Positions 44,540-53,443 of a DNA stretch of 64,000 bases are shown one piece after another (the first letter of the stretch is position 1; every line of letters starts with the position of its first letter). Source of the stretch: CAZKBP01 sp964551015 (lineage in GTDB: Bacteria; Bacteroidota; Bacteroidia; Cytophagales; Microscillaceae). Under the pieces are notes generated by a model. It ran no database searches, was not told where the DNA came from, and saw only the letters and a list, made by a program, of their open reading frames with translations. Made by a program: the position numbers and the translations under genes. Location: NCBI GenBank assembly GCA_964551015.1, contig CAZKBP010000010.1:1-64000 (forward strand), read 5' to 3'.

Positions 44540-46183
44540 TTATTGCTCATCACGAGAGATGTAGACCACACTGGCCATTAGATGCGGACAAGGGCCTTGG
44601 CGTAATTTATTACGACGATGAAAGCTACAATTACAGTCCGCGAATTTGATTCTTCCGTCCAAATCCAGATGCAAAGTAGGCTTGTAAAAATTTTTGCCCT
44701 GTACGCCCATTTGGTAAGCCGTCAGCTTATTTTCCAAAGAATTTTTAGAAAGTACTTCTACTTTTTTTGCTTCTATCAAAGAAACGGCATATTTCAAACG
44801 CTCATCTTCTGCTTGATTCGTGAGTTGAATGTCTTTTTGTAGGAGAATGCGCCAGCGATAGCTACCCGTTAGGTGGTCGTACATGGCTTGGCCATTTTTG
44901 GCGAGTTCTTGCAAGGCAAAGGTGGCCGAAGAGCGATCCGTACGAAGAGCTTGGGCAACTTCCTCAGGTTTTACGGAGAGATTTTGGGTGAGGATTTTCT
45001 CTACCTGAGCGATGTCAATTTTTTGTTGATTGCCAGTGGAAGCCAAGAGATCAAAATTTCCCTTTTTGGCCCAATCGTTTGCTGTCCAGCCCGATAGCCC
45101 CAAATCAAAGCGATGATCATCCAGAATTACTGTCCAGTAAGAAGGCATGCCTGTACCCAAGAGTTTTACTTCTACTTGATGCGCATAAGGCAATAGATTT
45201 TTCAAGACGGAGAGCCTTCTTCTGCCCCAAAGGCGAATTTCTTGGTCGGATGCTCCTTGGTAAATATTTGTGTCCTCTATCTCGATCTCCCAAGGATCGA
45301 TGATGATTTTAATCTTCTCACCCTTTTTCAGGAGAAAGCGTAAGGAACGAGGGCTTGCTCGTTCCTTTTTTCTTTCCAGCTCGGCGAGGATATTGGACAA
45401 AGTCTGGGCATTTAAGGTGAGTTGGGTTCCTTCTAGAGTAGCGGCAGATTGTACCTGCAAAAAGCCCCTGATCCAGCTTTCGGGCAGGTCAATTTTTTTC
45501 TCCACATTGCTTCCAGCGGAGGTGGATAATTCTACTTTTTCGTAAGCAACTTTGAGCCAAGCGGGGCGGTAGCTTCTGACTCGGTAAATTTCGTCAGCCA
45601 GTGCTTGACTAAAATCAATATTGGTAGTTCCATAGGCTACTTCGTCAAAAGTTTCTAACAAATGGCTGGGAACCGTTACCCTCCCGTAGCTGGATTCATC
45701 CAGAGAAAAGGCTTCAAAAATGACCGCGTCAGGGTGTACGCTAATCACTGGATCAAGTACCATCCATTTATCTCGATCGTGCTTATAAAGCCATTGGTAA
45801 TAATCCGCACGGGCTTGATTTACCTGTTTTTGCAAGGGTTGTATTTCTTTTCTCAGGGCTCTTTGTTGAGCCTTTAATTTTTCTCTCTTTTCCAGCAATT
45901 TGACCTTTTCGGCCTGCACGCCTTGGAGATGTTCGGGGAGTTCTTCTAGGTAACGCTCCACGACCCATTCTTGGTAAGCGGTGTGATCTTTTTGAGGATT
46001 ACTTAAATCGCCTTTTACTACTTCCCTCAGGGCTAGCATGATTCGTGCGTAGGAAAGACTGTTTTTGATCAGGGCATTGATCGATACGGGCGGACGCGAA
46101 AGCTCGGCGGCAAAGTCAAACTTCATCCCTTGCTGATCTACCTGAGATTGGCTGGGACGGGCGTAGGATTGGGTTACTTGCAT
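44540..46183 (-). CDS. Winged-helix/SWIM zinc-finger protein, retron partner
   Basis: A 547-residue protein. Residues 85-130 are a charged coiled coil, the middle is an unassigned alpha/beta region, about 385-450 is a winged helix-turn-helix (VEKILTQ, PEEVAQALRTDRSSATFALQEL), and the C-terminus has a SWIM zinc finger: Cys517, Cys519, Cys532 and His534 in the pattern CxC-x12-CxH. SWIM fingers bind DNA or proteins. A winged-helix/SWIM protein is, to my recollection, the signature accessory gene of type XIII retrons, and it sits directly upstream of the RT here. It may bind the msDNA or act as effector; this is inference. It starts at ATG 46183. Confidence 0.85.
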   Translation of the reverse strand: MQVTQSYARPSQSQVDQQGMKFDFAAELSRPPVSINALIKNSLSYARIMLALREVVKGDLSNPQKDHTAYQEWVVERYLEELPEHLQGVQAEKVKLLEKREKLKAQQRALRKEIQPLQKQVNQARADYYQWLYKHDRDKWMVLDPVISVHPDAVIFEAFSLDESSYGRVTVPSHLLETFDEVAYGTTNIDFSQALADEIYRVRSYRPAWLKVAYEKVELSTSAGSNVEKKIDLPESWIRGFLQVQSAATLEGTQLTLNAQTLSNILAELERKKERASPRSLRFLLKKGEKIKIIIDPWEIEIEDTNIYQGASDQEIRLWGRRRLSVLKNLLPYAHQVEVKLLGTGMPSYWTVILDDHRFDLGLSGWTANDWAKKGNFDLLASTGNQQKIDIAQVEKILTQNLSVKPEEVAQALRTDRSSATFALQELAKNGQAMYDHLTGSYRWRILLQKDIQLTNQAEDERLKYAVSLIEAKKVEVLSKNSLENKLTAYQMGVQGKNFYKPTLHLDLDGRIKFADCNCSFHRRNKLRQGPCPHLMASVVYISRDEQ

Positions 46184-46309
46184 AGGAACACGGATTCAAT
46201 AGGGTTACTCGGATTTCACTAATTTTTAAACCAAGATTCAATACACAAGCTGATTTTACTAGACAAGCCTCTTTTTTATCGAGACTCGCACTTTGAAATT
46301 AATAAAGAT

Positions 46310-46744
46310 TCAAAGTATCTCTTCATCTTCAAACGCTTCTGGATATTGGCAAGCTTGCCTCAAAAACGCTGCCCCATCGGGTAATAAAGTCCGAATATGC
46401 TGCTTCTCCTGATAAGGAAAGACCATAAAAGCACAATCTGACCTCAGACCAAACTCGGCTTCCATCAAGAAGACATCAATTCTGGCCTTATAAAAACGCA
46501 TTTTGCCATTCACGGCACAAGGACATGTATCTTCATTTTTTAGACTAAGCTCTCTCAAAATTTCAAGAATCATTTCCTTATCTCGGATGAAGAAATGAAC
46601 TGTGTCGGTATTGATGGTAGACGGATGAAGGATGATCTCAATAGTATCCGCACCTGCCAACACATCATTGAAGTTAGGCGGACTACAATAACTAAGGCAT
46701 AAGAGAAGGCTCAGAAATTGTATTCTGCAAATAAGTATTGACAA
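46310..46744 (-). CDS. Hypothetical lipoprotein, 144 aa
   Basis: A 144-residue protein with a hydrophobic signal segment ending in LSYC, a plausible lipobox. The mature part is small, alpha/beta in pattern and holds several cysteines (CPC, DCAF), but no family was recognised. The only start available before the signal peptide is TTG 46744; the next ATG is far inside. It lies 126 bases upstream of the WHSWIM gene on the same strand, so it might share its transcript, but a lipoprotein is not a known retron component and I treat it as unrelated. Confidence 0.6.
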   Translation of the reverse strand: MSILICRIQFLSLLLCLSYCSPPNFNDVLAGADTIEIILHPSTINTDTVHFFIRDKEMILEILRELSLKNEDTCPCAVNGKMRFYKARIDVFLMEAEFGLRSDCAFMVFPYQEKQHIRTLLPDGAAFLRQACQYPEAFEDEEIL

Positions 46745-46799
46745 ATCGAAATAGTTTGTTTTTTGAGCAAATTACACACTTTTTAGCAAAAAAGCTAAT

Positions 46800-46825
46800 A
46801 AAAAAGGCGGAAAATCTCCTTTTTT
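46800..46825 (-). terminator. Terminator after the aldo/keto reductase gene
   Basis: AAAAAAGG (46800-46807) and CCTTTTTT (46818-46825) form a perfect 8-pair stem. On the minus strand the 3' arm is itself a T-run, 105 bases after the reductase stop. Confidence 0.65.
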
Positions 46826-46929
46826 GTTTAAGATTTGTGCAGGATATTTACGGAAGTGAGCAAAAAGAGTTGTAATCTTGGTTCGTATCCTGGTGGAGTG
46901 CTGAGGCTGTGGAGCCAGCGATTAGCATC

Positions 46930-47925
46930 TCAATTCCAATCTAAGCTTTTCCTCTTTTGCCAGTAAAATTCGGGAGTTTCTTGTATGGCTTTTAGATGGC
47001 TTGCTGCTGCTTCATCCCAATTCACCGAAAGGGCTTGCAAATTGGATTCGAGATGCTCTATCTGCGCGGCACCACTCAGCACCACGTGTACGAAAGGTTG
47101 CGCTAAAACCGCCGCGATGGCCAAGGCATCTAGAGTACTGCCTAAGCGTTGCGCCTCTTTTTCTAGCAAGATTCGGCTCGATTGAAAGTCTGTGTTTTGA
47201 TTGCGGGACGTAAGACGTCCATTGGCTAAGGCTTCTTTCACGATGACTCCCATGCCTGCCTGATGTGCTTCTTTGAGCGCCGTGCCTACGGATGGCTCCA
47301 GTAAATTCCAAGTGGCCTGTACTGCATCAAACAAGCGGATTCCATCTATTTGTATAGGAATGGCCTTGCGCAGCGTTTCTGCTTGCTGGGTGCCACTGAG
47401 GGAAAGGCCGATTTTAAGTCCCTCGGCTTTCAGATGAGCAAGAGCGTGGAGTACGGGAGTATTCTCTAAGACGCCACTTTCTAAGGTAGCCGAATGGATT
47501 TGATATAAATCTAAATAATTGCCTAAATTTTCTTTGGTTTCGGCCATTTGTCTCTCTAATACAGACAGACTATGCTCTTTGACTTCGTGCTTTTCGGCTT
47601 CTACCTGCCAGTTGGCGGTGTAAGTATAGCCCCATTTGGAGCCAATGGTGAACTGTTTTTTGGAAAAATTGCCTTCTTTGAGCCAATTTGCTAAAAACAA
47701 CTCCCCCTTGCCGTAAGAGCGCGCCGTATCAAAATAAGTAACCCCTGCCTTCTGGGCAGCGTCTAGTACTTGATGGCTATGGGCTTGCATTTTGGCTACT
47801 TCGTAGCTTTTTTGGAGGTCTTGAGCGTGCCCGAGATTAATATATCCCGGACGCCCGAGTGCCGCCATGCCCAGCCCTATGACCGAAACTTCTAAGCCCG
47901 TATCGCCAAAAAGCTTTGTTTTCAT
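46930..47925 (-). CDS. Aldo/keto reductase
   Basis: A 331-residue NADPH-dependent aldo/keto reductase with TIM-barrel fold. The catalytic tetrad is visible: Asp and Tyr in FDTARSYGKGE, Lys in IGSKWG, His in YQIHSA. KIGLSLSGTQQ and VQATWNLLEP are later barrel strands. These enzymes reduce carbonyl compounds; the substrate is unknown. The frame opens at TTG 47946, but ATG 47925 (MKTKLFGDTGLEVSVIGLG) is the normal family start. It diverges from the EAD-ABC operon across 143 bases. Confidence 0.92.
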   Translation of the reverse strand: MKTKLFGDTGLEVSVIGLGMAALGRPGYINLGHAQDLQKSYEVAKMQAHSHQVLDAAQKAGVTYFDTARSYGKGELFLANWLKEGNFSKKQFTIGSKWGYTYTANWQVEAEKHEVKEHSLSVLERQMAETKENLGNYLDLYQIHSATLESGVLENTPVLHALAHLKAEGLKIGLSLSGTQQAETLRKAIPIQIDGIRLFDAVQATWNLLEPSVGTALKEAHQAGMGVIVKEALANGRLTSRNQNTDFQSSRILLEKEAQRLGSTLDALAIAAVLAQPFVHVVLSGAAQIEHLESNLQALSVNWDEAAASHLKAIQETPEFYWQKRKSLDWN

Positions 47926-48057
47926 ATGTGATTGAGTTTGCGTCAAAATAAATGATTATCCCCCGCATAAAAAAATTGCAGGCTCGTTTATTGAATAGAT
48001 ACGTTTAATAATTGATCCAACCCGGTTAGCAAAATTTTATTTTTTCAGAATACTCAC

Positions 48058-48064
48058 TATCTTG
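48058..48064 (+). promoter_or_regulatory. -7-like element at the start of the EAD-ABC operon
   Basis: TATCTTG (TAnnTTG form, as in the cluster promoters at 16622 and 23985) ends only four bases before ATG 48069. If used, transcription would start at or next to the A of the ATG, giving a leaderless message. A -33 box was not clear. Confidence 0.35.
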
Positions 48065-48068
48065 TAAT

Positions 48069-48383
48069 ATGCTTGCATATTCTCCCGAAGATATAGAACA
48101 GCGCGTAGAAGAAATCTACGACGTATTGGCCAATAATGATATTTTACAAGCCATTAAACGCCTGATGGACTTAGCTACTGACTTTGCCGAAAACCCCCAC
48201 ACTATTCAAGCGGTGGTACAAATTAGTAGTGATTATCAGAATTTGCTGGAAATTCAGAAAAATTCAGAGGTGCTCCCCGAAAATTTCCGAGAAAAACGTA
48301 AAACACTGGTAGGCCAAATTTTTGAACTGATTGACGAAATACATACGCACGCTCAAACCGACGCTCATGGATCAGACGGATAA
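48069..48383 (+). CDS. Stand-alone effector-associated-domain-like protein
   Basis: A 104-residue all-helical acidic protein. Its pattern (IYDVLANNDILQAIKRLMDL; a helix around SSDYQNLLE; then FREKRKTLVGQIFELIDEI) resembles effector-associated domains of the EAD11 type, small death-fold-like adaptors through which parts of bacterial conflict systems find each other by like-with-like contact. The resemblance is by eye and needs a profile search. The following ABC ATPase carries a similar region at its N-terminus, and its ATG lies 17 bases before this gene's end. As the first gene of the operon it may act as adaptor or inhibitor. Confidence 0.65.
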   Translation: MLAYSPEDIEQRVEEIYDVLANNDILQAIKRLMDLATDFAENPHTIQAVVQISSDYQNLLEIQKNSEVLPENFREKRKTLVGQIFELIDEIHTHAQTDAHGSDG

Positions 48384-49629
48384 AAGTATTCATACCTTAG
48401 CTCAAGAAATCAAGGAGCAAATTCGCCAAGACACCTTGGCGGCTTCTCGGGTTTTGATTGATTTTGCCAAAAAATACGCTCGCAATAAGCAATTGCATCG
48501 AGAGGCTTTACTCCTCAAGCTAGACTATGCCAATTCTGATGAGGAATCCGAACAGGAGCATATTATCACGGAAATGCTAGTACTAGTCAATAACGTGGTG
48601 AAAGACTACCTCAATAATCCCAAGTCGGATGCCATCGAGACCCGAAAGTACGAAGCCCGCAAGCGGAGCCAAATTGATGCCACCATTGAGGCCATTCGTC
48701 CCCAAGCCGAATTGATCTTTGAGGGAATGCAAATGGGGAGGCATTTTGTGAGGTCTAACTTTCGGCTGCAGGGCGTGGATTTGAAGCTAAGAGCCGGCGA
48801 GATCACGGGTGTGGTCGGTGAAAATGGGAATGGTAAAACCACGCTCTTTCGCATCATCGTGGGAGATTTACAAGCCAGCGAAGGGCAAATTCGCTACCCG
48901 GGTTTGGGAGAACCCGAATGGAACCACATCCGCTGGACGGAAGTCAAGAATCAAATTGCTTATATTCCCCAGGAACTTCCCAAATGGTACGGTTCTTTGC
49001 GAAATAATATCCATCTGGCCGCTACTTTGCATGGAATAGAAGGGAGAGCCAACGAAGAAGCAGTGAATTATATTTTGCATCGCCTCTCGCTGGTCGCACA
49101 CGCGGATAAAAAATGGTCAGAGCTTTCGGGAGGTTATAAATTACGCTTTGCCCTGGCTCGAGCCTTGGTGTGGAAGCCCAAAATCTTGGTCATTGATGAG
49201 CCACTGGCAAATTTGGATGTGAATGCCCAGAGCGTGGTACTCAACGATTTACGCTATCTGGCGAGTAGCTGGCGCCATCCGATCGCAATTTTGATCAGTT
49301 CTCAGCATTTGCACGAATTAGAAAGTGTAGCCAATAATATTCTTTTTTTGAGAGAAGGGAAGGTAATTTATAATGGACGAATCAAAGAATTTGGTCGAGA
49401 ACGGGTAGAAAATAGCTTTGAGTTGGAGTGTGCCCTGAATCTCAAAGAATTAGAGCGTCGTTTACAAGGTTTGGATTACAATACGATTGATTACGATGGG
49501 CTTCGTTTTGTGATTCACACTCCTTTACAAATAAAACAGAAAGACTTATTACAAAAATTGCTAGAGAATAAGGTAGAAATTAGTTATTTTAGAAACATTA
49601 GTCAGTCTACTAAAAAATTGTTCGTATGA
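48367..49629 (+). CDS. ABC ATPase with N-terminal EAD-like domain
   Basis: A 420-residue ABC transporter ATPase. The ABC domain (about 130-350) is complete: Walker A GENGNGKTT, Q-loop AYIPQELPKW, signature LSGGYKLRFALARAL, Walker B ILVIDEP and an H-loop in SSQHLHELE. The first 85 residues are extra for this family and match the helical pattern of the preceding 104-residue protein (LIDFAKKYA, REALLLKLDYA, EHIITEMLVLVNNVV). A C-terminal extension of about 80 residues follows. The frame opens at 48331, but ATG 48367 is the better start. It overlaps the next gene by four bases (ATGA), so ATPase and membrane subunits are translated together. Confidence 0.9.
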   Translation: MDQTDKSIHTLAQEIKEQIRQDTLAASRVLIDFAKKYARNKQLHREALLLKLDYANSDEESEQEHIITEMLVLVNNVVKDYLNNPKSDAIETRKYEARKRSQIDATIEAIRPQAELIFEGMQMGRHFVRSNFRLQGVDLKLRAGEITGVVGENGNGKTTLFRIIVGDLQASEGQIRYPGLGEPEWNHIRWTEVKNQIAYIPQELPKWYGSLRNNIHLAATLHGIEGRANEEAVNYILHRLSLVAHADKKWSELSGGYKLRFALARALVWKPKILVIDEPLANLDVNAQSVVLNDLRYLASSWRHPIAILISSQHLHELESVANNILFLREGKVIYNGRIKEFGRERVENSFELECALNLKELERRLQGLDYNTIDYDGLRFVIHTPLQIKQKDLLQKLLENKVEISYFRNISQSTKKLFV

Positions 49630-51533
49630 AGTATCTTGATTGGTTGATTCCTTCTTTTTTGAAAAAGATAGACCAATATCTCCTCACCCATTATCCCGTG
49701 ATTTGGGAAACCAAAGTACATTACTTTGTTTTTTATTCCCTGATCTTAACCAACACCCTCGCTATTTCGGCGGGATTGATTTATCCGATCAACCAACACA
49801 CCATTCCGGCTTATTCCACTTTGGTTGACATAACTGAGTGGTCTTTTGTTTCGGCGGGCTTGGTGCTGTTTTACTATGCTTTTCATCAGAGTTTTAATCG
49901 CAAGCCCATTTACACGTTTTCGGAAATTGTATTGAAGAGTGGAATTTATCTATTCTGTACTTTTTCCTTGTTTCTCAATACGCTCGTTTTCCCCAATACT
50001 TTGAGCTACAAAGTTCGTCAGATTTATCCTGAAAATAACCTTCTCAAAGACCTGAGAACCTATGCCCGTCAGGACTACCTGGCCAATCTGGCCAGACATG
50101 CTTATTATCATCCTGCCTCTGAGATTCGTGCTACTCACGCAGAAGACATGACTATTTTGTATGAGCATCAAAATGAAAGGTATGATGTGATCCAGGAAGG
50201 AAAAGAAGCAAAGGAACCCAATTATAAGAAAGTGCTCAAAAACTCCACCTTCAACCAAAATGGAGATATTAATTATTATTATCAACTTTTTGAAAATGCG
50301 GACGAGTTACTTCCCCTTCCGAGCCACGAGGAAGTACTAGAATATGCCCAACGAAAAGAGAAGTTAAAAGAGGAAAGACAAGAACTCAAAGACTGGCGCG
50401 AAGCAAATCGCAGGGTACGTTTTTATGAGGTATTCGCCCATCTGAAATCTTACCGCAGAAAAGTCGCGCAGAGTATCCGCAAACACCCTAAATGGCAAAA
50501 AGAATTCAAGGACAGATTAGTACGCCAAATCTACGATATGCCCGAATTTATTTTCTCTCTGCAAGATCACTTTGGGAAAGCCGCTCCCGTGCTGATTCAG
50601 CATCCAGGTGTGCAGGGCTTACAAGAAAAATACGTCCGAAATTATCACCCCGAAACCGCCACCCTTACCCAACTTAATGAAGCTCTGGCAGACTTGATGC
50701 GCTATCATTACAGCGACTTGCTGCTGGTGTCTATCTATCCAAAGTTTGAAGAATTTAGCGACCGAGGGCATCGTGTAGAATTTTACGGCGATTTGCTCGC
50801 GCACAAATTAGAAAGAAGAGCCCGCAGTTTTCAACCGTATTATTATGATCTGAATCAATCTCTGTATTATGACTCCGACACAGACTCGGAGATTGACCAA
50901 TATTCAGAAACATTTGAGGAGATGTCTTTGGATCATAGAAAAGAAGCTTACGGTGCTTATTTGCACGCACATCGCTTAAATAGCGAATTAAAAGATTTAT
51001 TCTCCCCTTTACAATCCATTCCTCAGCATTGGGGTTGGGAGGGAATCTTGATTCTAAGTCTCAGTTTTGCGATGATTCTGCTGAGTGCTAGCACTTATGC
51101 CGTGGGTACCAGCTTTGGAGCGAGTGCGGGCTTGTTGCTAGCTTATGCTTTGAGCCAGGTACTGCTCTACTCTAGTTTCATGTATCCTTGGCGAGATACT
51201 TTGGGGATTGCTGAATATCGTTTCCACGAATATTATAACTTAGTGGCTCCTCAGACTTTAATCGTCTTATCCTTGATCTTAGGAGTTTATTTGTATTTTT
51301 ATCGTAGCCACAGACCTTGGCAGAAAATGCTTTTATCCGCTATGATGATCGGCGGTATTTTATCGGGTCTAGGAACTTATTTTCAACTGATGCAGGGTGA
51401 TTATCTCCCTTGGGTAGAAGTGCAATTCTTTGGCCTAGGAGAGGTTTTTTATCTCTACGCTCTGCTTTTTGTGTGTAATATGTGCAATTATTGGCACTTC
51501 AATCGTGTGATCTCATTACCTAAAGTCCAATAG
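49626..51533 (+). CDS. ABC transporter membrane subunit 1 with large soluble insert
   Basis: A 635-residue membrane protein. Three helices lie at about 30-125, then a soluble insert of about 345 residues rich in charged and aromatic residues with coiled-coil segments (residues 125-470), then five helices (472-630). No Pfam-type family was recognised. Position and four-base overlap with the ATPase make it the permease of the ABC system. The first 25 residues (LDWLIPSFLKKIDQYLLTHYPVIWETK) are strongly conserved in the next protein and may be the coupling segment to the ATPase. The insert may be a sensor or ligand-binding domain; its side of the membrane is not settled. Confidence 0.85.
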   Translation: MKYLDWLIPSFLKKIDQYLLTHYPVIWETKVHYFVFYSLILTNTLAISAGLIYPINQHTIPAYSTLVDITEWSFVSAGLVLFYYAFHQSFNRKPIYTFSEIVLKSGIYLFCTFSLFLNTLVFPNTLSYKVRQIYPENNLLKDLRTYARQDYLANLARHAYYHPASEIRATHAEDMTILYEHQNERYDVIQEGKEAKEPNYKKVLKNSTFNQNGDINYYYQLFENADELLPLPSHEEVLEYAQRKEKLKEERQELKDWREANRRVRFYEVFAHLKSYRRKVAQSIRKHPKWQKEFKDRLVRQIYDMPEFIFSLQDHFGKAAPVLIQHPGVQGLQEKYVRNYHPETATLTQLNEALADLMRYHYSDLLLVSIYPKFEEFSDRGHRVEFYGDLLAHKLERRARSFQPYYYDLNQSLYYDSDTDSEIDQYSETFEEMSLDHRKEAYGAYLHAHRLNSELKDLFSPLQSIPQHWGWEGILILSLSFAMILLSASTYAVGTSFGASAGLLLAYALSQVLLYSSFMYPWRDTLGIAEYRFHEYYNLVAPQTLIVLSLILGVYLYFYRSHRPWQKMLLSAMMIGGILSGLGTYFQLMQGDYLPWVEVQFFGLGEVFYLYALLFVCNMCNYWHFNRVISLPKVQ

Positions 51534-51534
51534 A

Positions 51535-53325
51535 GTGAAAATTCTTGATTTCTTTATTCCTGCTTTTCTCAAAAGAATAGACCGCTTTCTCCTCTTGCAT
51601 TATCCGGTGGTCTGGGAGACAAGAGTCCATTACGTGACCTTCTACTCCTTATTGGTGGTAAACAGTTTGGCCTTTGCGGTGGGCTGGTTATTACCTATCC
51701 ATGAAGCCTCCATGCCCAACTTCGCTGAGATGCGGGTCGTATTGGTTCTGAGCATTTTGAGCAGTCTATTAGTACTGGGCTTTTATGCCTATCAGCAAAG
51801 CTCCAAGAGAAGACTGGTCTATCGTTTCTCAGAGATTATCACGCGTGCCTTGATCTATACCTTCTGTACGCTTTCTATTTTGGCAAATGCATTTGTTTTG
51901 CCGAGCATCATTCGTCATCGCGTGCAAACTCTGTTTGAAGCGGAGCAATTAAGTGAAGATTTAAAAACCTTGAAAAGGGCTGAATACACGGCAGATTTGA
52001 TCGATTACGTCCTTCGGTCGGGCAAGGCTATCTCCTCAGACGAGGGTCAGCAGGTGGCTTTTCTCGATCAATTGAGAGCATCTCATTTGAATCAACAAGG
52101 GCAGATTAACCAGCATTTGCAGGTATTAAAAGCCTTGGAAGAAATTCTCCCGCCTTTTAGCACAGAAAAACAGCACGATTACAACGTTAAAAGAAAGGAG
52201 TTACTAGATAATATTTCCAAGCAGGACTTGCTTTTTGATCAGATCAAACACCTCAAGTTGGGGCATTTCTCTTCCGATAGTACTAGGGCTGCCCGCCTGC
52301 TGGCTTATTTTTCGTGGGCTCCTGAGTTCAAAGCGCGTTTACAACAGCGTTTGGAATTGACTGAAATTGGACTTCACGCGGGTAAGTTATGGAAAAAAGC
52401 CCCTCTCTTTCTCAATAGTGCAGCATTACAAGCCTTACATCAGCAATACAGAACCCCTTTCAAGGACGGGCAACAGCATTTTTCAGATTTGATGGACAAA
52501 ATTCAGGATATACACTGTTATCATCAAAGCTCGCTCCCATTTTTCAACGCTGACGAGTACAGAATTTATAATTATCAAGGAGAGAATACGCTCCAAGATA
52601 TGCTTCGGCATTGCCCTCAGTCAGCGCATTCCTACGAAGATGATGCCCCGTTAGACACTTATAGCTACGAATATGATCTTTCTCTGCTGGCAAACGGGGC
52701 TTCATTGGATATTTTGCTTGACCCTTACCTGCTCGAGCGAGAAGTTAGTGATTATACCACACAAGTATTCACGGCTGACTATCATTGGCAAGCTTTTCTG
52801 ATTCTAGTCATGATGATGGTGAGTGTGATTTTGAGCGCGCAAGTATTTACGCTTCGCAATGTATTCACGGCTGTTTTCGTGGGGATGGCAGGAATGATTG
52901 GATTTATGATTTTGTTTTTTGCTCCCATCACGGAAGGCGTCCGAGAATCGCTCATGTTGCCCAATTTAGATTGGCCTTTTCCTAGTTTGTTTTTCGCGGG
53001 TTTGACCGTCCTGCTGTCCGTTCCGCTTACACTGGTTGCTTGGACTGTACAGACTAATCATCCTTGGTTGCGTTGGGGCATCAATTTCCTATTGGTTTGT
53101 TCTTTTGCTTGCTCTTTCAATGCTTTTTTCTTGTTGCTTAGCACCCCTGAAATTTTTGATTCTACTTGGCAATTGTACGAAGAAAGACAGTTTTGCTCAG
53201 GAAAAAGCTATTATTCCATCTTGCTCAATAACTTGGTCTTCTATTTCTACGCCGCGTTGTTTGTTTCTAATGTATTGATTTACAATCTGTACAACCATCT
53301 GATGAGCTGGCCGAGACATAAGTAA
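51535..53325 (+). CDS. ABC transporter membrane subunit 2, paralogue of subunit 1
   Basis: A 596-residue paralogue of the preceding protein, starting with GTG 51535 one base after its stop. The N-termini are clearly related (FLKRIDRFLLLHYPVVWETR against FLKKIDQYLLTHYPVIWETK), topology is the same (three helices, insert of about 290 residues at 125-415, five helices), but the inserts and rear helices have diverged widely. The two probably form a heterodimeric permease. The insert contains acidic stretches and HF-type aromatic pairs but no recognised domain. It is the last gene, closed by a strong terminator. Confidence 0.85.
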   Translation: MKILDFFIPAFLKRIDRFLLLHYPVVWETRVHYVTFYSLLVVNSLAFAVGWLLPIHEASMPNFAEMRVVLVLSILSSLLVLGFYAYQQSSKRRLVYRFSEIITRALIYTFCTLSILANAFVLPSIIRHRVQTLFEAEQLSEDLKTLKRAEYTADLIDYVLRSGKAISSDEGQQVAFLDQLRASHLNQQGQINQHLQVLKALEEILPPFSTEKQHDYNVKRKELLDNISKQDLLFDQIKHLKLGHFSSDSTRAARLLAYFSWAPEFKARLQQRLELTEIGLHAGKLWKKAPLFLNSAALQALHQQYRTPFKDGQQHFSDLMDKIQDIHCYHQSSLPFFNADEYRIYNYQGENTLQDMLRHCPQSAHSYEDDAPLDTYSYEYDLSLLANGASLDILLDPYLLEREVSDYTTQVFTADYHWQAFLILVMMMVSVILSAQVFTLRNVFTAVFVGMAGMIGFMILFFAPITEGVRESLMLPNLDWPFPSLFFAGLTVLLSVPLTLVAWTVQTNHPWLRWGINFLLVCSFACSFNAFFLLLSTPEIFDSTWQLYEERQFCSGKSYYSILLNNLVFYFYAALFVSNVLIYNLYNHLMSWPRHK

Positions 53326-53345
53326 ATTACAAATTACTAACCACA

Positions 53346-53384
53346 AAAATTCCCCCTTTGAACTAGATTCGAAGGGGGAATTTT
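53346..53384. terminator. Bidirectional terminator after the ABC operon
   Basis: AAAATTCCCCCTT (53346-53358) pairs perfectly with AAGGGGGAATTTT (53372-53384). It separates the ABC operon from the convergent SDR gene and can serve both. Confidence 0.9.
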
Positions 53385-53443
53385 GACTTTATGAGCTTAT
53401 CTAAAATTTTCAAAAAAACGAAGCATTCAAAAATAATCTTTAT

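Noticed and set aside
46310..46744. Third component of the retron
   Set aside because: It is a short signal-peptide lipoprotein, not ARM/HEAT-repeat in pattern, and is separated by 126 bases with a hairpin at its end.
46855..46925. tRNA-like T-loop (GGTTCGTATCC)
   Set aside because: The flanking bases do not form a T-stem and no acceptor, D or anticodon arm can be drawn around it.
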